Of a stretch of DNA of 64,000 nucleotides, positions 46,117 through 58,688 are shown in pieces; the first letter of the stretch is position 1, and every line of letters begins with the position of its first letter. Source of the stretch: Planctomycetota bacterium (lineage in GTDB: Bacteria > Planctomycetota > UBA1135 > UBA2386); assembly GCA_019636245.1 (NCBI GenBank), contig JAHBXX010000014.1:38434-102433 (forward strand), given 5' to 3'. The notes beneath the pieces are model-generated. The model searched no databases. It had not been told where the DNA came from and saw nothing but the letters and a program-made list of their open reading frames with translations. A program made the translations under genes and the position numbers.

Positions 46117-47259
46117 TCAGCCAGCCCTCGGGGGCTGCGACGACCCGACCGCGATGCCGATCGAAGGCAGGCCCTTGTCAATCGCAGGGCCGTCGCCGTC
46201 GATGATGATGACAAGTGGTCGGGGGCGAGACACGCGCGGATACTCCATCGTGACCCGGAAGTCGTCCGACGAGTCGCCGTTCAGGGCCTGCTTGTAGAAG
46301 TTTGCAGCTTGGCGATGCGGCGGCTGCGGATCTACGTCCTCGGCCGTGCCCTTGATCGGCATCGGCTTGCTGCTGCAGATGAGGATCCCATTGCCCTGCT
46401 GCTGGTCGCACCAGAGCCACCGGACTTGATCGGTCGGTTCTGTCACGTCGTCGCCTTTCTCGGGGCCGATCGACCCGTAGCTGCAGTGATGCGGCGGCTT
46501 GCCGACGTGCCACTCCAGGCGATCTTCGTTGCCCTTGCTCCGAGTGATGTTCACGACGTCACTCAGGCACTCATGCGGTGAGTCAGCAGTGAACAGCACC
46601 TTGGTAACACGCTGACCGGCCAAGAAGCTGCCGTGCAGCAGCAGGTTGTTGAGGTTGCGATCCTCCACCGTGTCCTGGTCAATTCGCCAGCCGAACGGCG
46701 AGTGGGCGAAGAACTCGACGCCATCGACGGCCAGCGTGAATCCCTCCACGACGCGCCCGGCGTCCGTGATCAGGTGTTGCCGCTGCTCGAACGGGATGCC
46801 CTTCTTGCCGCACCAGTCTCGAAGGGCCGATGGTCGCCCAAACACGCGAACGCGCTCTCCCCTACGGAACCGATGGATCGCTTCGTCTTGAACACGGCGA
46901 TGCTCGGCATGCCCCTCATCTCTGGGCAGCACCTCCAGCAGCAACCCGGCAGGAACCCAGAGTTCGTCGATCTTGATCCGATCACGCCCCTGGAGCGACA
47001 CATCGTGTTCGAACCAGAAGAAGTGAGAAGCCCCCCGAAAGTGATCCTCGTCGAGATGGCTGAACGCCACGACATCGAAGTTCTTCCGACCAGCTCCGTC
47101 CAGGTCGTCGCGAAGCTCACGAGGAAGGTCGCAACGACGGTCGTCTGGGTCGTCAGGGTTACGGGTGTCCGCGAAGTCGAAGAGCAACTTCTTGCCGTTG
47201 GCAAGGTCGACGCGGCAACAGTCGGCGTTTCCGATCGGGAAGTAGGTGAGCTTGTGCAC
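46117..47259 (-). CDS. Metallo-beta-lactamase-fold hydrolase of the E2-E1-JAB operon
   Basis: 380 residues from a GTG at 47259 preceded by AGGAG at 8 nt. The fold is clear: FPIGNADCCRVDLANGKKLL leads to AFSHLDEDHFRG, the HxxxDH metal motif (His68, Asp72, His73). Later, VLFTADSPHECL is the expected metal-ligand strand and WHVGKPPHHCSYGS supplies further histidines. The C-terminal 120 residues are specific to this group. The substrate is unknown; nucleotide-like or nucleic-acid substrates are common in the superfamily. It is the first gene of the operon. Confidence 0.87.
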   Translation of the reverse strand: MHKLTYFPIGNADCCRVDLANGKKLLFDFADTRNPDDPDDRRCDLPRELRDDLDGAGRKNFDVVAFSHLDEDHFRGASHFFWFEHDVSLQGRDRIKIDELWVPAGLLLEVLPRDEGHAEHRRVQDEAIHRFRRGERVRVFGRPSALRDWCGKKGIPFEQRQHLITDAGRVVEGFTLAVDGVEFFAHSPFGWRIDQDTVEDRNLNNLLLHGSFLAGQRVTKVLFTADSPHECLSDVVNITRSKGNEDRLEWHVGKPPHHCSYGSIGPEKGDDVTEPTDQVRWLWCDQQQGNGILICSSKPMPIKGTAEDVDPQPPHRQAANFYKQALNGDSSDDFRVTMEYPRVSRPRPLVIIIDGDGPAIDKGLPSIGIAVGSSQPPRAG

Positions 47260-47303
47260 GAGACGATCTCCTTTCGACGGGTCGCGCGAGTTCTACGCCG
47301 GCC

Positions 47304-47332
47304 TTGCCCCCTGCGCCGCCGTCGCGTAGAAT
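47304..47332 (+). promoter_or_regulatory. Sigma-70-type promoter for the XRE-ImmA genes
   Basis: TTGCCC (47304-47309) and TAGAAT (47327-47332) are separated by exactly 17 bp and point towards the XRE gene at 47424. Repeated half-sites follow immediately, where a repressor would block it. Confidence 0.6.
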
Positions 47333-47333
47333 C

Positions 47334-47418
47334 TGACGTTACCGTCAAGCTGCTGGCCGAAAAAGGTGCCCTTCGTAGGCACGACGAATCCGTCACTCGG
47401 AACGTTACGACTCCGTCA
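47334..47418. promoter_or_regulatory. Operator region with an inverted repeat and three CCGTCA half-sites
   Basis: TGACGTTACCGTCA (47334-47347) is an inverted repeat of TGACG/CGTCA. CCGTCA recurs at 47342, 47390 and 47413, and CGTTAC at 47337 and 47403. The cluster lies between the divergent MBL operon and XRE gene and is the probable binding site of the XRE protein. Confidence 0.6.
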
Positions 47419-47423
47419 AGTCG

Positions 47424-47777
47424 ATGTCAACCCTCTCGCCATCGTCCTTTCCTGAGCGCCTCCGTGCCGCGCGCGAGAAGCGCGACCTGAGCCAAGCCGA
47501 TCTGGCCACCAAGGCAGACCTGCAGCCTAGTGCGATCTCCCACTTCGAGACCGGCACGCGCAAGCCGTCGTTCGAGAACCTCCGCAAGCTCGCGGATGCC
47601 CTCTCGGTGTCGATCGACTACCTGCTCGGCCGCGACAACAGTGCCGCCCTGCACGGTGCGGTGATCCAGCAGGTCTTCAGGAACGCATCCAAGATGTCGG
47701 AGACCGACCTCGAACTGCTAGCCAACATGTCGCGACTCCTCGCGAAGCGGAACGAGGAATCGGACAAGGAGGGGTAG
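47424..47777 (+). CDS. XRE-family regulator paired with ImmA-like protease
   Basis: 117 residues. HTH: FPERLRAAREKRDLSQADLA, then TKADLQPSAISHFETGTRKP and SFENLRKLADALSVSIDYLL. The C-terminal 40 residues are a helical tail (MSETDLELLANMSRLLAKR). Its stop is followed at once by the GTG of the ImmA/IrrE-like gene, the classic repressor-antirepressor pairing in which the protease removes the repressor under stress. No Shine-Dalgarno site is seen; a CCGTCA half-site sits right before the ATG, consistent with autorepression. Confidence 0.92.
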   Translation: MSTLSPSSFPERLRAAREKRDLSQADLATKADLQPSAISHFETGTRKPSFENLRKLADALSVSIDYLLGRDNSAALHGAVIQQVFRNASKMSETDLELLANMSRLLAKRNEESDKEG

Positions 47778-47778
47778 C

Positions 47779-48609
47779 GTGACCGATTGGGCCGCAGTGG
47801 AGGCTGCGCGCGTCGGCGCGGAGAGGAAGGTCGCCGAGCTGCAGATCCGGTCCCTGCCGATCGACCCGATTCAGGTCGCGCGGGAAGCCGGCATCCTTGT
47901 TGAGGGAGCTGACCTGGAGGGTGCATCTGGCTGTTTGATGCGCCAGGGAGACCAGTTCGGAATCCTGTATTCGACGTCATTGCCCAACGCCGGCTTCATC
48001 AACTTCACCGTCGGCCACGAGCTTGGCCACTACTTCCTCCCCGGACACATCGACATCGTGCTTCCTGATGGACGCCCACACCTGTCGCGGGGCGAGTTCC
48101 TCTCGGACAACCAGCAAGAACGCGAAGCCGACGCATTCTCCGCCTCGTTCTTGATGCCCCGGGACCTTTTCCTACCAGCGTTGCGCCGAGCAGGGAGCGG
48201 CTTTCAGGCAATTGAGCGGCTCTCGGGCCTGTGCGGCACATCGCTAACGGCGACAGGAATTCGCTTCGCGGCCTTCGCAGAGGATCCAGTTGCGGTGATC
48301 CTGAGTCAGCAGGGCCGCATCCAGTTCTGCGCGCTGTCAGAGACGCTTCGTTCCATTCGCATGAAGTGGCTCCGCTCTGGTGACCCTGTCCCCCGCGGCA
48401 CTGTGACCGAGGAGTTTCGTCGCTCCGAGCAGAAGGTCAGAACGGCTGCGCGAGCCGAAGGAGCGGGGTGCTTGTCGAATTGGTTCGATGGCGCGCCAGA
48501 GTTCGAGATGCAGGAGGACGTCGTCGGACTGGGCTCCTACGGCCGGGTTCTCACCGTCTTGTTCTCGGATGAGGCCATGCCGGACGAATCAGACGAAGAC
48601 GACGAGTAG
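47779..48609 (+). CDS. ImmA/IrrE-family metallopeptidase
   Basis: 276 residues from the GTG at 47779 with AAGGAGGGG just upstream. The zinc motif is GHELGHYFLPGH (His80, Glu81, His84), followed by the third-ligand region QEREADAFSASFLMPRDLF. Proteins of this family cleave or inactivate their partner XRE repressor to derepress target genes (ICEBs1 ImmA/ImmR; IrrE/DdrO). It would relieve repression of its own operon, and perhaps of the divergent E2-E1-JAB operon. The last 100 residues are poorly conserved and may sense the inducing signal. Confidence 0.9.
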   Translation: MTDWAAVEAARVGAERKVAELQIRSLPIDPIQVAREAGILVEGADLEGASGCLMRQGDQFGILYSTSLPNAGFINFTVGHELGHYFLPGHIDIVLPDGRPHLSRGEFLSDNQQEREADAFSASFLMPRDLFLPALRRAGSGFQAIERLSGLCGTSLTATGIRFAAFAEDPVAVILSQQGRIQFCALSETLRSIRMKWLRSGDPVPRGTVTEEFRRSEQKVRTAARAEGAGCLSNWFDGAPEFEMQEDVVGLGSYGRVLTVLFSDEAMPDESDEDDE

Positions 48610-48682
48610 CTGCTCGGTTCCGGTGCAACTCGCATGGTGGCGCGGGAGGTCTGAGCGCGCGCCGGGCCATCCAGCTTTCGAT

Positions 48683-48696
48683 CGATCAATTGATCG
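48683..48696. promoter_or_regulatory. Perfect 14-bp palindrome upstream of the helicase operon
   Basis: CGATCAATTGATCG is exactly self-complementary and lies 184 bp before the helicase ATG in an otherwise noncoding 270-bp gap. It is a candidate operator, or a modification site of the operon's own methyltransferase. Confidence 0.5.
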
Positions 48697-48879
48697 CGGA
48701 GCACCTCCAGCAATGGGCGCGCCGAAGTCCCGCGCAGAGCGGGAACTTGCGCTGGACCCTCCTCGCCCGCCGCGATCTACTCCAAGGGCTGTGCCACGCG
48801 GGATCGAGTCGCGAGTCGTGGACATCGCCGTCGGCGGTGACCGCCCCTCCCGATCCCACCCGGGCACCGACTTTCCACG

Positions 48880-51800
48880 ATGGCACGCCTCGAAGACCTA
48901 CAACAAGGTGCCCACGTCCGCGGCCTCGACCGCTCCGGCGTCGCGACCGTCGAGGCCGTCTCGTGGGTCGGCGAGCAAGCCATAAAGGTCATCTACCGCT
49001 CCGCTTCCGGCGCTCTGAAGGACCGCCTCCTCTACCGGGACGACGAGCCGACCCTCGAACTCGCCGCCCCGACCCGCCAGTGGTCTTTCGACGGCGACGG
49101 CGACCTGCTTCGCCTCGTCTCCGAGGCGAACCGCATCCAGCTCGCGTGGCTGTTCGACCCGTTCGTAGCGGTCAGCAGCTCCCTGATCCGCCCGCTGCCG
49201 CACCAGATCAGCGCCGTCTACGAGGAGATGCTGCCACGGCAGCCCCTGCGCTTCCTGCTCGCCGACGACCCCGGTGCCGGCAAGACGATCAGCGCCGGCC
49301 TCCTGATCCGCGAGCTGATGGTCCGTGGCGACCTCGAACGCTGCCTTGTGATCGCACCGGGCAGCCTGACCGAGCAGTGGCAGGACGAGCTGTCGGAGAA
49401 GTTCGGCCTCAACTTCGAGATCCTGACGCGCGACATGCTGCAGGCGTCCCGGACGAGCAACCCGTTCGGCGAGCGCCACCTGCTGATCGCGCGCATGGAC
49501 CAGCTCAGCCGCAACGATGAGGTCCAAGAACGCCTGCTCTCAGCACCCGAGTGGGACCTGATCGTCTGCGACGAAGCGCACCGCATGGCCGGCTCCTACA
49601 TGAGCGGCGAGGTGAAGCTGACGAAGCGTTACCACCTCGGCCAAGCAGTCGGCGGCCACTGCCGCAACTTCCTGCTGATGACCGCGACCCCGCACAACGG
49701 CAAGCAGGAGGACTTCGAGCTGTTCCTCGCGCTCCTCGACGGCGACCGCTTCGAGGGCCGGCACCGCGAGGGCGTGCACAGCACCGACCCGTCAGGGCTG
49801 ATGCGCCGCCTCATCAAGGAGGACCTGTTCACCTTCGAGGGCACCAAGCTGTTCCCCGAGCGCCGGTCCTACACGGTCCAATACGCACTGACCGACCTGG
49901 AGGCCCAGCTCTACCGCGCGGTCACCGACTACGTGCGCGAGCAGATGAACCGCGCCGACGACCTCGTCGCCGACGAGAACGGTCAGCGCCGCCGCGTCAG
50001 CGTGGGGTTCGCCCTGATGACCCTGCAGCGCCGCCTCGCCTCGTCGTCCGAGGCGATCCACCGCTCGCTCGAACGCCGCCGTGAGCGCCTCGAAGCGCGC
50101 CTGCGCGACGAGCGCCTGCTTGCCCGCGGCGGCGGCCTCTCGACCGGCCCGACGCTCTCCGCCGACGCCGACCCCGACGAAGTCGACGCCGAGTCGTTCG
50201 ACGACATCTACGACGAAGCCCCACAGAACGAACGCGAGGCCGCCGAGCAGTCCCTCGTCGACAACGCGACCGCCGCGCGAACGATCGAGGAGCTGGAAGT
50301 CGAGATCGACATCCTGAAGGACCTGGAGAACCTCAGTAAGCGCGTCCTCGCCTCTGGTCAGGACGCCAAGTGGCAGCAGCTCCTCTCCATCCTCGACGAC
50401 CCGCTGATGGTCGACCCGGACGGTCACCGGCGAAAACTCGTCATCTTCAGCGAGTTCCGCGACACGCTCAGCTACCTCGGTCGCCAGATCCGCAACCGGC
50501 TCGGCCGCCACGAAGCCGTCGTCGAGATCCACGGCAGCGTCAACCGCGACGAGCGCCGCAAGGTCGTGCAGGGCTTCATGAACGACCCGGAGGTGCTGGT
50601 CCTGATCGCCAACGATGCGGCCGGCGAAGGCGTCAACCTCCAGCGCGCCCACCTGATGGTCAACTACGACCTGCCGTGGAACCCCAACCGCCTGGAGCAG
50701 CGGTTCGGCCGCATCCACCGCATCGGCCAGGAAGAGGTCTGCCACCTGTGGAACCTCGTCGCCAAGGACACCAAGGAAGGCGACGTCTACTGCAAGTTGC
50801 TGAAGAAGATCGAGGCCGAAGCCGAGGCCCTGGACGGCAAGGTGTTCGACGTGCTCGGCCAGCTCTTCGACCAGCGTGCGCTGCGCGAACTGCTGATGGA
50901 GGCGATCCGCTACGGCGACGACCCGGCGCGAAAGGCCGAGCTGTCCGCGCGCCAGGAAGGTGCTGTCGACCACGCCCGCATCCGCAGCATCCTGGAGATG
51001 CGCGCGCTCGTGCACGACTCGATGGACACGACGCGCGTCCGCATGATGCGCGAGGAGATGGAGCGCGCGCAGGCCCGCAAGCTGCAGCCGGGCTTCATCG
51101 AAGCGTTCTTCCAGGACGCCTTCCCGCGCTTCGGCGGCCAGATCCATCCGCGCGAAGCCGGACGCTTCGAGATCACGCACGTCCCGGCCGAGGTCCGCGA
51201 CCGCGATCGACAATCGGGCACCGGCGTTCCGGTCGCGCGACGCTACGAGCGCGTCACCTTCGACAAGGACCTCGTCAACCACCCGCCACGCGCTGAGCTG
51301 ATCTGCCCTGGGCACCCGCTGCTCGACGCGCTGATCTCGTTGGTCCGCGAGCGATACGAAGAGGTTCTGAAGCGCGGCGCGGTCCTGATCGACCCCAACG
51401 ATGCCGGCACCAAGCCGCGCCTCCTGCTCTACCTTCGGCACACGATCGAGGACGGGCGCGAGCGTCGCCCCGGCAGGCCCAGTATCGTGTCCGAGCGTCT
51501 GCTGTTCGCCGAGGTCGGCGAGGACGGTCGGTTCCGCGACGCCGGAGCTGCTCCGTATCTCGACTACCGCCCGGCGACCCCCGACGAGATGACGGCCCTC
51601 GCTGGCCAGCTCGGGTCCGAGTGGCTCACACAACCATGGGAGCAACGCGCCCTCGGCTTCGCCGCCGCCGAGATCGTTCCTGGCCACCTGCAGGAAGTGA
51701 AGGAAGCGCGGCTCCCGCTGCTCGACCGCACCGAGCAGCAGGTGAAGCAGCGCCTGCAGTTCGAGATCAACCACTGGGACCGCAAGGCGCAGGAGTATCG

Positions 51801-52412
51801 CGAGAAGGAGCGAGCCGGCAAGAAGACGCGCCTGCCCGCGCGCGTCGCTGCCGACCGTGCCGAAAAACTCGCCGAACGGCTGCGCAACCGGCTCGCCCAG
51901 ATCGAGCGGGAACGCGCGATCACCGCGCAGGCCCCGCATGTGCAGGCCGGTGTCCTGGTGATCCCTGGTGGCCTGCTGCGCCTGCTACGCGGCGACGTGC
52001 CTGTCCATGACGACGACGGTGTGGACGCGGAAGCTCGCCGTCGCATCGAGCTGCTCGCGATGCAGGCGGCGATGGCCGCCGAGCGCCGGCTCGGGCGCGA
52101 ACCGCGCGACGTGAGCGCCGAGAATCGTGGCTACGACATCGAGTCGAAGGACCCCCGGGCCGGCCACCTGCTGTTCCTGGAGGTGAAGGGCCGCATTGCC
52201 AGTGCGAACAGCGTGACCCTGACCGCCAACGAGGTGCGCCGCGCGAACAACGTGCCCGAACAGTTCCGGCTCGTGGTCGTGCTGGTCGAGAACGGAGTCG
52301 CACGCGACCCGGTCTACGTCGGTTCGACCTTCGAGTTCGGCACGCCGACGTTCGGCCAGATCAGTTCCACCTACTCGCTCGACTCGTTGCTGCAGCACGG
52401 AGGACCGCCCGC

Positions 52413-52416
<4 letters not shown>
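48880..52416 (+). CDS. SNF2-type helicase with C-terminal DUF3883-like domain
   Basis: 1178 residues. Helicase motifs: DDPGAGKTISAG (Walker A, Lys135), CDEAHRM (DEAH 231-234), MTATPHNGK, and QRFGRIHRIGQ (motif VI, about 607-617). A highly charged insert lies in the middle (about 400-480). The C-terminus has ENRGYDIESKDPRAGHLLFL followed by EVKGR, the DUF3883/nuclease-like signature often fused to defence helicases. It is DrmD-like in layout, but no drmA/B/C is present, so this is not DISARM. Its stop overlaps the methyltransferase GTG (GTGA). Confidence 0.92.
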
Positions 52417-55316
<2,900 letters not shown>

Positions 55317-55321
55317 AACGC

Positions 55322-58300
55322 ATGTCCCTCAGCAACCGAGACCGGATTCGCAAGGCGCAGGACGTTCTCAAGAGCGGCCTCCGCCCGTTCGTCGAGCGCG
55401 AATGCCGCGCCATCATGGGCGAGGCGTGGCAGGACCAGATCCTCGCGGAGATCCGCGGGCTACGTGCAGGCGACGACGGTGGCCTCCACTGGGACACGCA
55501 GGCGATCCTGAAGGTCATGATCGACCGCTGGAACACGGTGTTTCGGCGCACCCTGGGTGCCGTCGAGCGCGCGCACGTCAGTCTGCTGATGGAGGTGCGC
55601 AACAAGGAAGCGCACGACGGCGTCTTCACCTCCCAGGACGTGCTGCGTGCCTTGGACAGCATGGTGATCCTGATGGACTCGGTCTCGGCCGCCGAGCAGG
55701 CGACCGAACTGCGCCAGATGGTCGAGGACGTGAACCGCACCGTCTTCCAAGAGCAGGCGCGCAACAAGGTCCGCTACCAGCAGATGCTCGAAGGCACGCC
55801 CCAGGCTGGCCTCAAGCCATGGCGCGAACTCGCGACCCCGCACCCCGACGTGCAGAGCGGGCGCTACATGCAGGCCGAGTTCGCAGCGGACCTGTGGCAG
55901 GTCAAGAAGGGCGAAGGTTCAGTCGAGTATCGCGACCCGGTCGAGTTCTTCCGTCGCACCTACATCACAGCCGGCATGCGCGATCTGCTGACCGGCGCGC
56001 TGCAGCGGCTGTCAGGTGGTGCCGGCGATCCGGTGCTGGAGCTGCAGACCAACTTCGGCGGGGGCAAGACCCACGCCATGCTCGCGCTCTACCACCTGTT
56101 TGGCGGGGCCGAGTCTTCGAAGCTCGATGGGCTAGAACCGATCCTCAAGGACGCGGGCGTCACGCAGGCCCCGACCGCGAAGCGAGCTGTGCTGGTCGGC
56201 ACCGCGTTGTCGGTCGGCGAGGTGAGCCAGAAGCCCGACGGCACGCGCGTCCGCACGCTGTGGGGCGAGCTGGCGTGGCAGCTCGGTGGACGCGAGGGCT
56301 ACGACATGGTCGCGGACAGCGACCAGCACAGCACGAGCCCGGGCTCGGACGACCTCGCGCGGCTGTTCAAGAAGTTCGGCCCGTGCCTCGTGCTGATCGA
56401 CGAGTGGGTCGCCTACGCGCGCCAGCTTCGGCAGGAGCTTCCGGGCGGATCATTCGAATCGCAGGTCACCTTCGCTCAGGCCCTGACCGAAGCGGCCAAG
56501 CAGGCTCCGCGCACACTGCTCGTCGCGTCGATCCCAGCGTCGAAGATCGAGATCGGCGGCGATGCCGGCGAGATGGCGCTCGACATGTTGAAGAACGTGT
56601 TCGACCGCGTCGCCAAGCCGTGGCGGCCCGCGACCGGCGACGAGGGCTTCGAGATCGTGCGGCGGCGGTTGTTCGAGCCGATGGCGGGCCGCGACTCGTT
56701 CGCCGCGCGCGATGCCGTGCTGCATGCGTTCGCGAAGCTCTACAAGGACAACCCCGCGGACTTCCCGTCGGACAGCAACGAGAGTCTGTTCCGCGAGGCG
56801 ATGGCCAAGAGCTATCCCATCCACCCCGAGCTGTTCCGCCGGCTCTACGACGACTGGAGCACGCTCGACAAGTTCCAGCGCACACGCGGCGTGCTGCGCC
56901 TGCTCGCGAAGGTGATCCACCGGCTGTGGGAGAGCCAGGACGCCGGCCTGCTGATCCTGCCGTCGTCGGTGCCGATGGACGACCACGCGGTGAAGAGCGA
57001 GCTGACGCGCTACCTGGACGACGTCTGGGAGCCGATCATCAGCCAGGACGTCGACGGCCCCGAGTCGATGCCGCTGAGCATCGACCGCAACGGCGGCGAA
57101 CGCTTCGGGCGCGTGTCGGCGGCGCGTCGCGTCGCACGCGCGCTCTACATCGGCACGGCCCCTGGTGCCTCGGGCAAGAACCCGGGGATCGGCATCGAGC
57201 GCGTCATGCTCGCGTGCGTCCAGCCGGGTGAGGCGATCGCGACGTTCGGCGATGCCCTGCGGCGCGTCAGCGACCAGGGGCGCTACGTTCATCAGGACGC
57301 GAACCGCTACTGGCTGTCGACGCGGCCCAACCTGAACCGCACCGCCGACGACCGGGCAGCAGATTGCCTGCGCGAACGCGAGACGCTGCTGATGGACATC
57401 GTGAAGCGGCTGCAGGAAGACCGCAGCCGTGGCCAGTTCTCGGCGGTCCATGTGTGCCCGGCGAGCACCGCCGAGGTGCCGGACGAGCCCGCTGCTCGCC
57501 TCGTGATCCTGCGACCCGAGGACTCGCACGCCCGCGGGCGCTCGGACTCGCCGGCCATCACGGCGGCGCAGGGGTTCTTGGCCAAGCGCGGCAACGGCCC
57601 GCGCATCAACCAGAACGCGATCACGTTCCTGGCCGCGGACAAGAAGGAGCTGGAGAGCCTGCTCGAAGCCGCAGCGTGGCACCGCGCGTGGAACTCGATC
57701 CTGAAGGACAAGCAGAGTCTCAACCTCGACGAGTTCCAGAAGAGTCAGGCCGAGAGCAAGGTGAAGGAGTTCAACCAAGCCGTTGAGCTACGCATCGCCG
57801 CGACCTGGATCTGGGCGTTGGTCCCGCAGCAGCGCAAGGCGACCGAGCCGGTGACCTGGGAGGCCGTGAAGTGCAGCGGCGACGACGCGCTGCCGGCGCG
57901 CGTGTCCAAGAAGCTGGCGAGCGAAGAGATGCTGATCGCGAGCCTCGCTGCCGTGCGTCTGCGCATGGCGCTCGACGAGCACCTGTGGCAGGACCGACTG
58001 CATGTGTCGGTCGCCGACCTGCAGGAGTGGTTTGCCCGCTACCTCTACCTGCCCCGCGTCGCGTCGCCCGCGACCATCGAGGCGGCTGTTGCGGACCGGA
58101 AGTCGCTGCTCAGCGACGAGGAGACCTTTTCGCTCGCGGACGCTTTCGACCAGCAGGCCAACCGCTACGTCGGCCTGCGCGTCGGCCATCTCGTCGCCCA
58201 GGCCGCGATCGGGCGTGGGACATTGCTGGTCAAGCCTTCGGTCGCCAGGGCGCAGGTAGACCGCGAGCGAGTCGAGCAGCCGGCTGGTCCGGCTGACTCG

Positions 58301-58627
58301 ATGTCACCGGGAGTTCCGCACCAGAGCGGCCGGGCCTCGGTGGCTGCTGCGCCGGGTGCCGCCGGAGCCTCTGCAGCTCCGCCAAAGGCCCCCGCCCTGC
58401 CGACCAGCTACTTCGGCTCGAAGAAGCTCGACGCGGCGCGGATCGGTTCGGCAGCCGGCCAGATCGCCGAGGAGGTGCTGCAGCACCTGTCGACGCTGCC
58501 CGGTGCGCAGGTCGAGGTGCGGATCGAGATCCAGGTTCGGGTGCCCAAGGGCATTCCGGAGCAGGCACGGCGCGTGGTCGGGGAGAACGCCCGCTCGCTG
58601 AAGTTCGACTCGTCGGAGTTCTCATGA
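55322..58627 (+). CDS. DUF499 ATPase with N-terminal Swt1-type HEPN domain
   Basis: 1101 residues from the ATG at 55322, 5 bp after the methyltransferase stop. Residues 1-125 match Swt1-HEPN: RDRIRKAQDVLKSGLRPFVE, then ILKVMIDRWNTVFRRTLGAV and RNKEAHDGVFTSQDVLRALD. RNKEAH (Arg93-His98) is an intact Rx4H RNase motif. The DUF499 part has Walker A NFGGGKTHAMLAL (244-250) and a Walker B-like LVLIDEWVAYARQL. A Pro/Ala-rich linker (about 995-1025) and a short C-terminal domain end it. It completes the helicase-DUF1156-DUF499 cassette known from defence islands. Confidence 0.9.
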   Translation: MSLSNRDRIRKAQDVLKSGLRPFVERECRAIMGEAWQDQILAEIRGLRAGDDGGLHWDTQAILKVMIDRWNTVFRRTLGAVERAHVSLLMEVRNKEAHDGVFTSQDVLRALDSMVILMDSVSAAEQATELRQMVEDVNRTVFQEQARNKVRYQQMLEGTPQAGLKPWRELATPHPDVQSGRYMQAEFAADLWQVKKGEGSVEYRDPVEFFRRTYITAGMRDLLTGALQRLSGGAGDPVLELQTNFGGGKTHAMLALYHLFGGAESSKLDGLEPILKDAGVTQAPTAKRAVLVGTALSVGEVSQKPDGTRVRTLWGELAWQLGGREGYDMVADSDQHSTSPGSDDLARLFKKFGPCLVLIDEWVAYARQLRQELPGGSFESQVTFAQALTEAAKQAPRTLLVASIPASKIEIGGDAGEMALDMLKNVFDRVAKPWRPATGDEGFEIVRRRLFEPMAGRDSFAARDAVLHAFAKLYKDNPADFPSDSNESLFREAMAKSYPIHPELFRRLYDDWSTLDKFQRTRGVLRLLAKVIHRLWESQDAGLLILPSSVPMDDHAVKSELTRYLDDVWEPIISQDVDGPESMPLSIDRNGGERFGRVSAARRVARALYIGTAPGASGKNPGIGIERVMLACVQPGEAIATFGDALRRVSDQGRYVHQDANRYWLSTRPNLNRTADDRAADCLRERETLLMDIVKRLQEDRSRGQFSAVHVCPASTAEVPDEPAARLVILRPEDSHARGRSDSPAITAAQGFLAKRGNGPRINQNAITFLAADKKELESLLEAAAWHRAWNSILKDKQSLNLDEFQKSQAESKVKEFNQAVELRIAATWIWALVPQQRKATEPVTWEAVKCSGDDALPARVSKKLASEEMLIASLAAVRLRMALDEHLWQDRLHVSVADLQEWFARYLYLPRVASPATIEAAVADRKSLLSDEETFSLADAFDQQANRYVGLRVGHLVAQAAIGRGTLLVKPSVARAQVDRERVEQPAGPADSMSPGVPHQSGRASVAAAPGAAGASAAPPKAPALPTSYFGSKKLDAARIGSAAGQIAEEVLQHLSTLPGAQVEVRIEIQVRVPKGIPEQARRVVGENARSLKFDSSEFS

Positions 58628-58688
58628 GTTGCTCTCCCTCATTCACCCCAGACCCAACTCCTGAATTGAGGTTCAGCAAGTAAGCGCC

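Noticed and set aside
43062..47259. CBASS type II
   Set aside because: No CD-NTase (cGAS-like) gene and no CBASS effector next to the E2-E1-JAB protein; E1-E2 and JAB are in one chain rather than separate Cap2 and Cap3.
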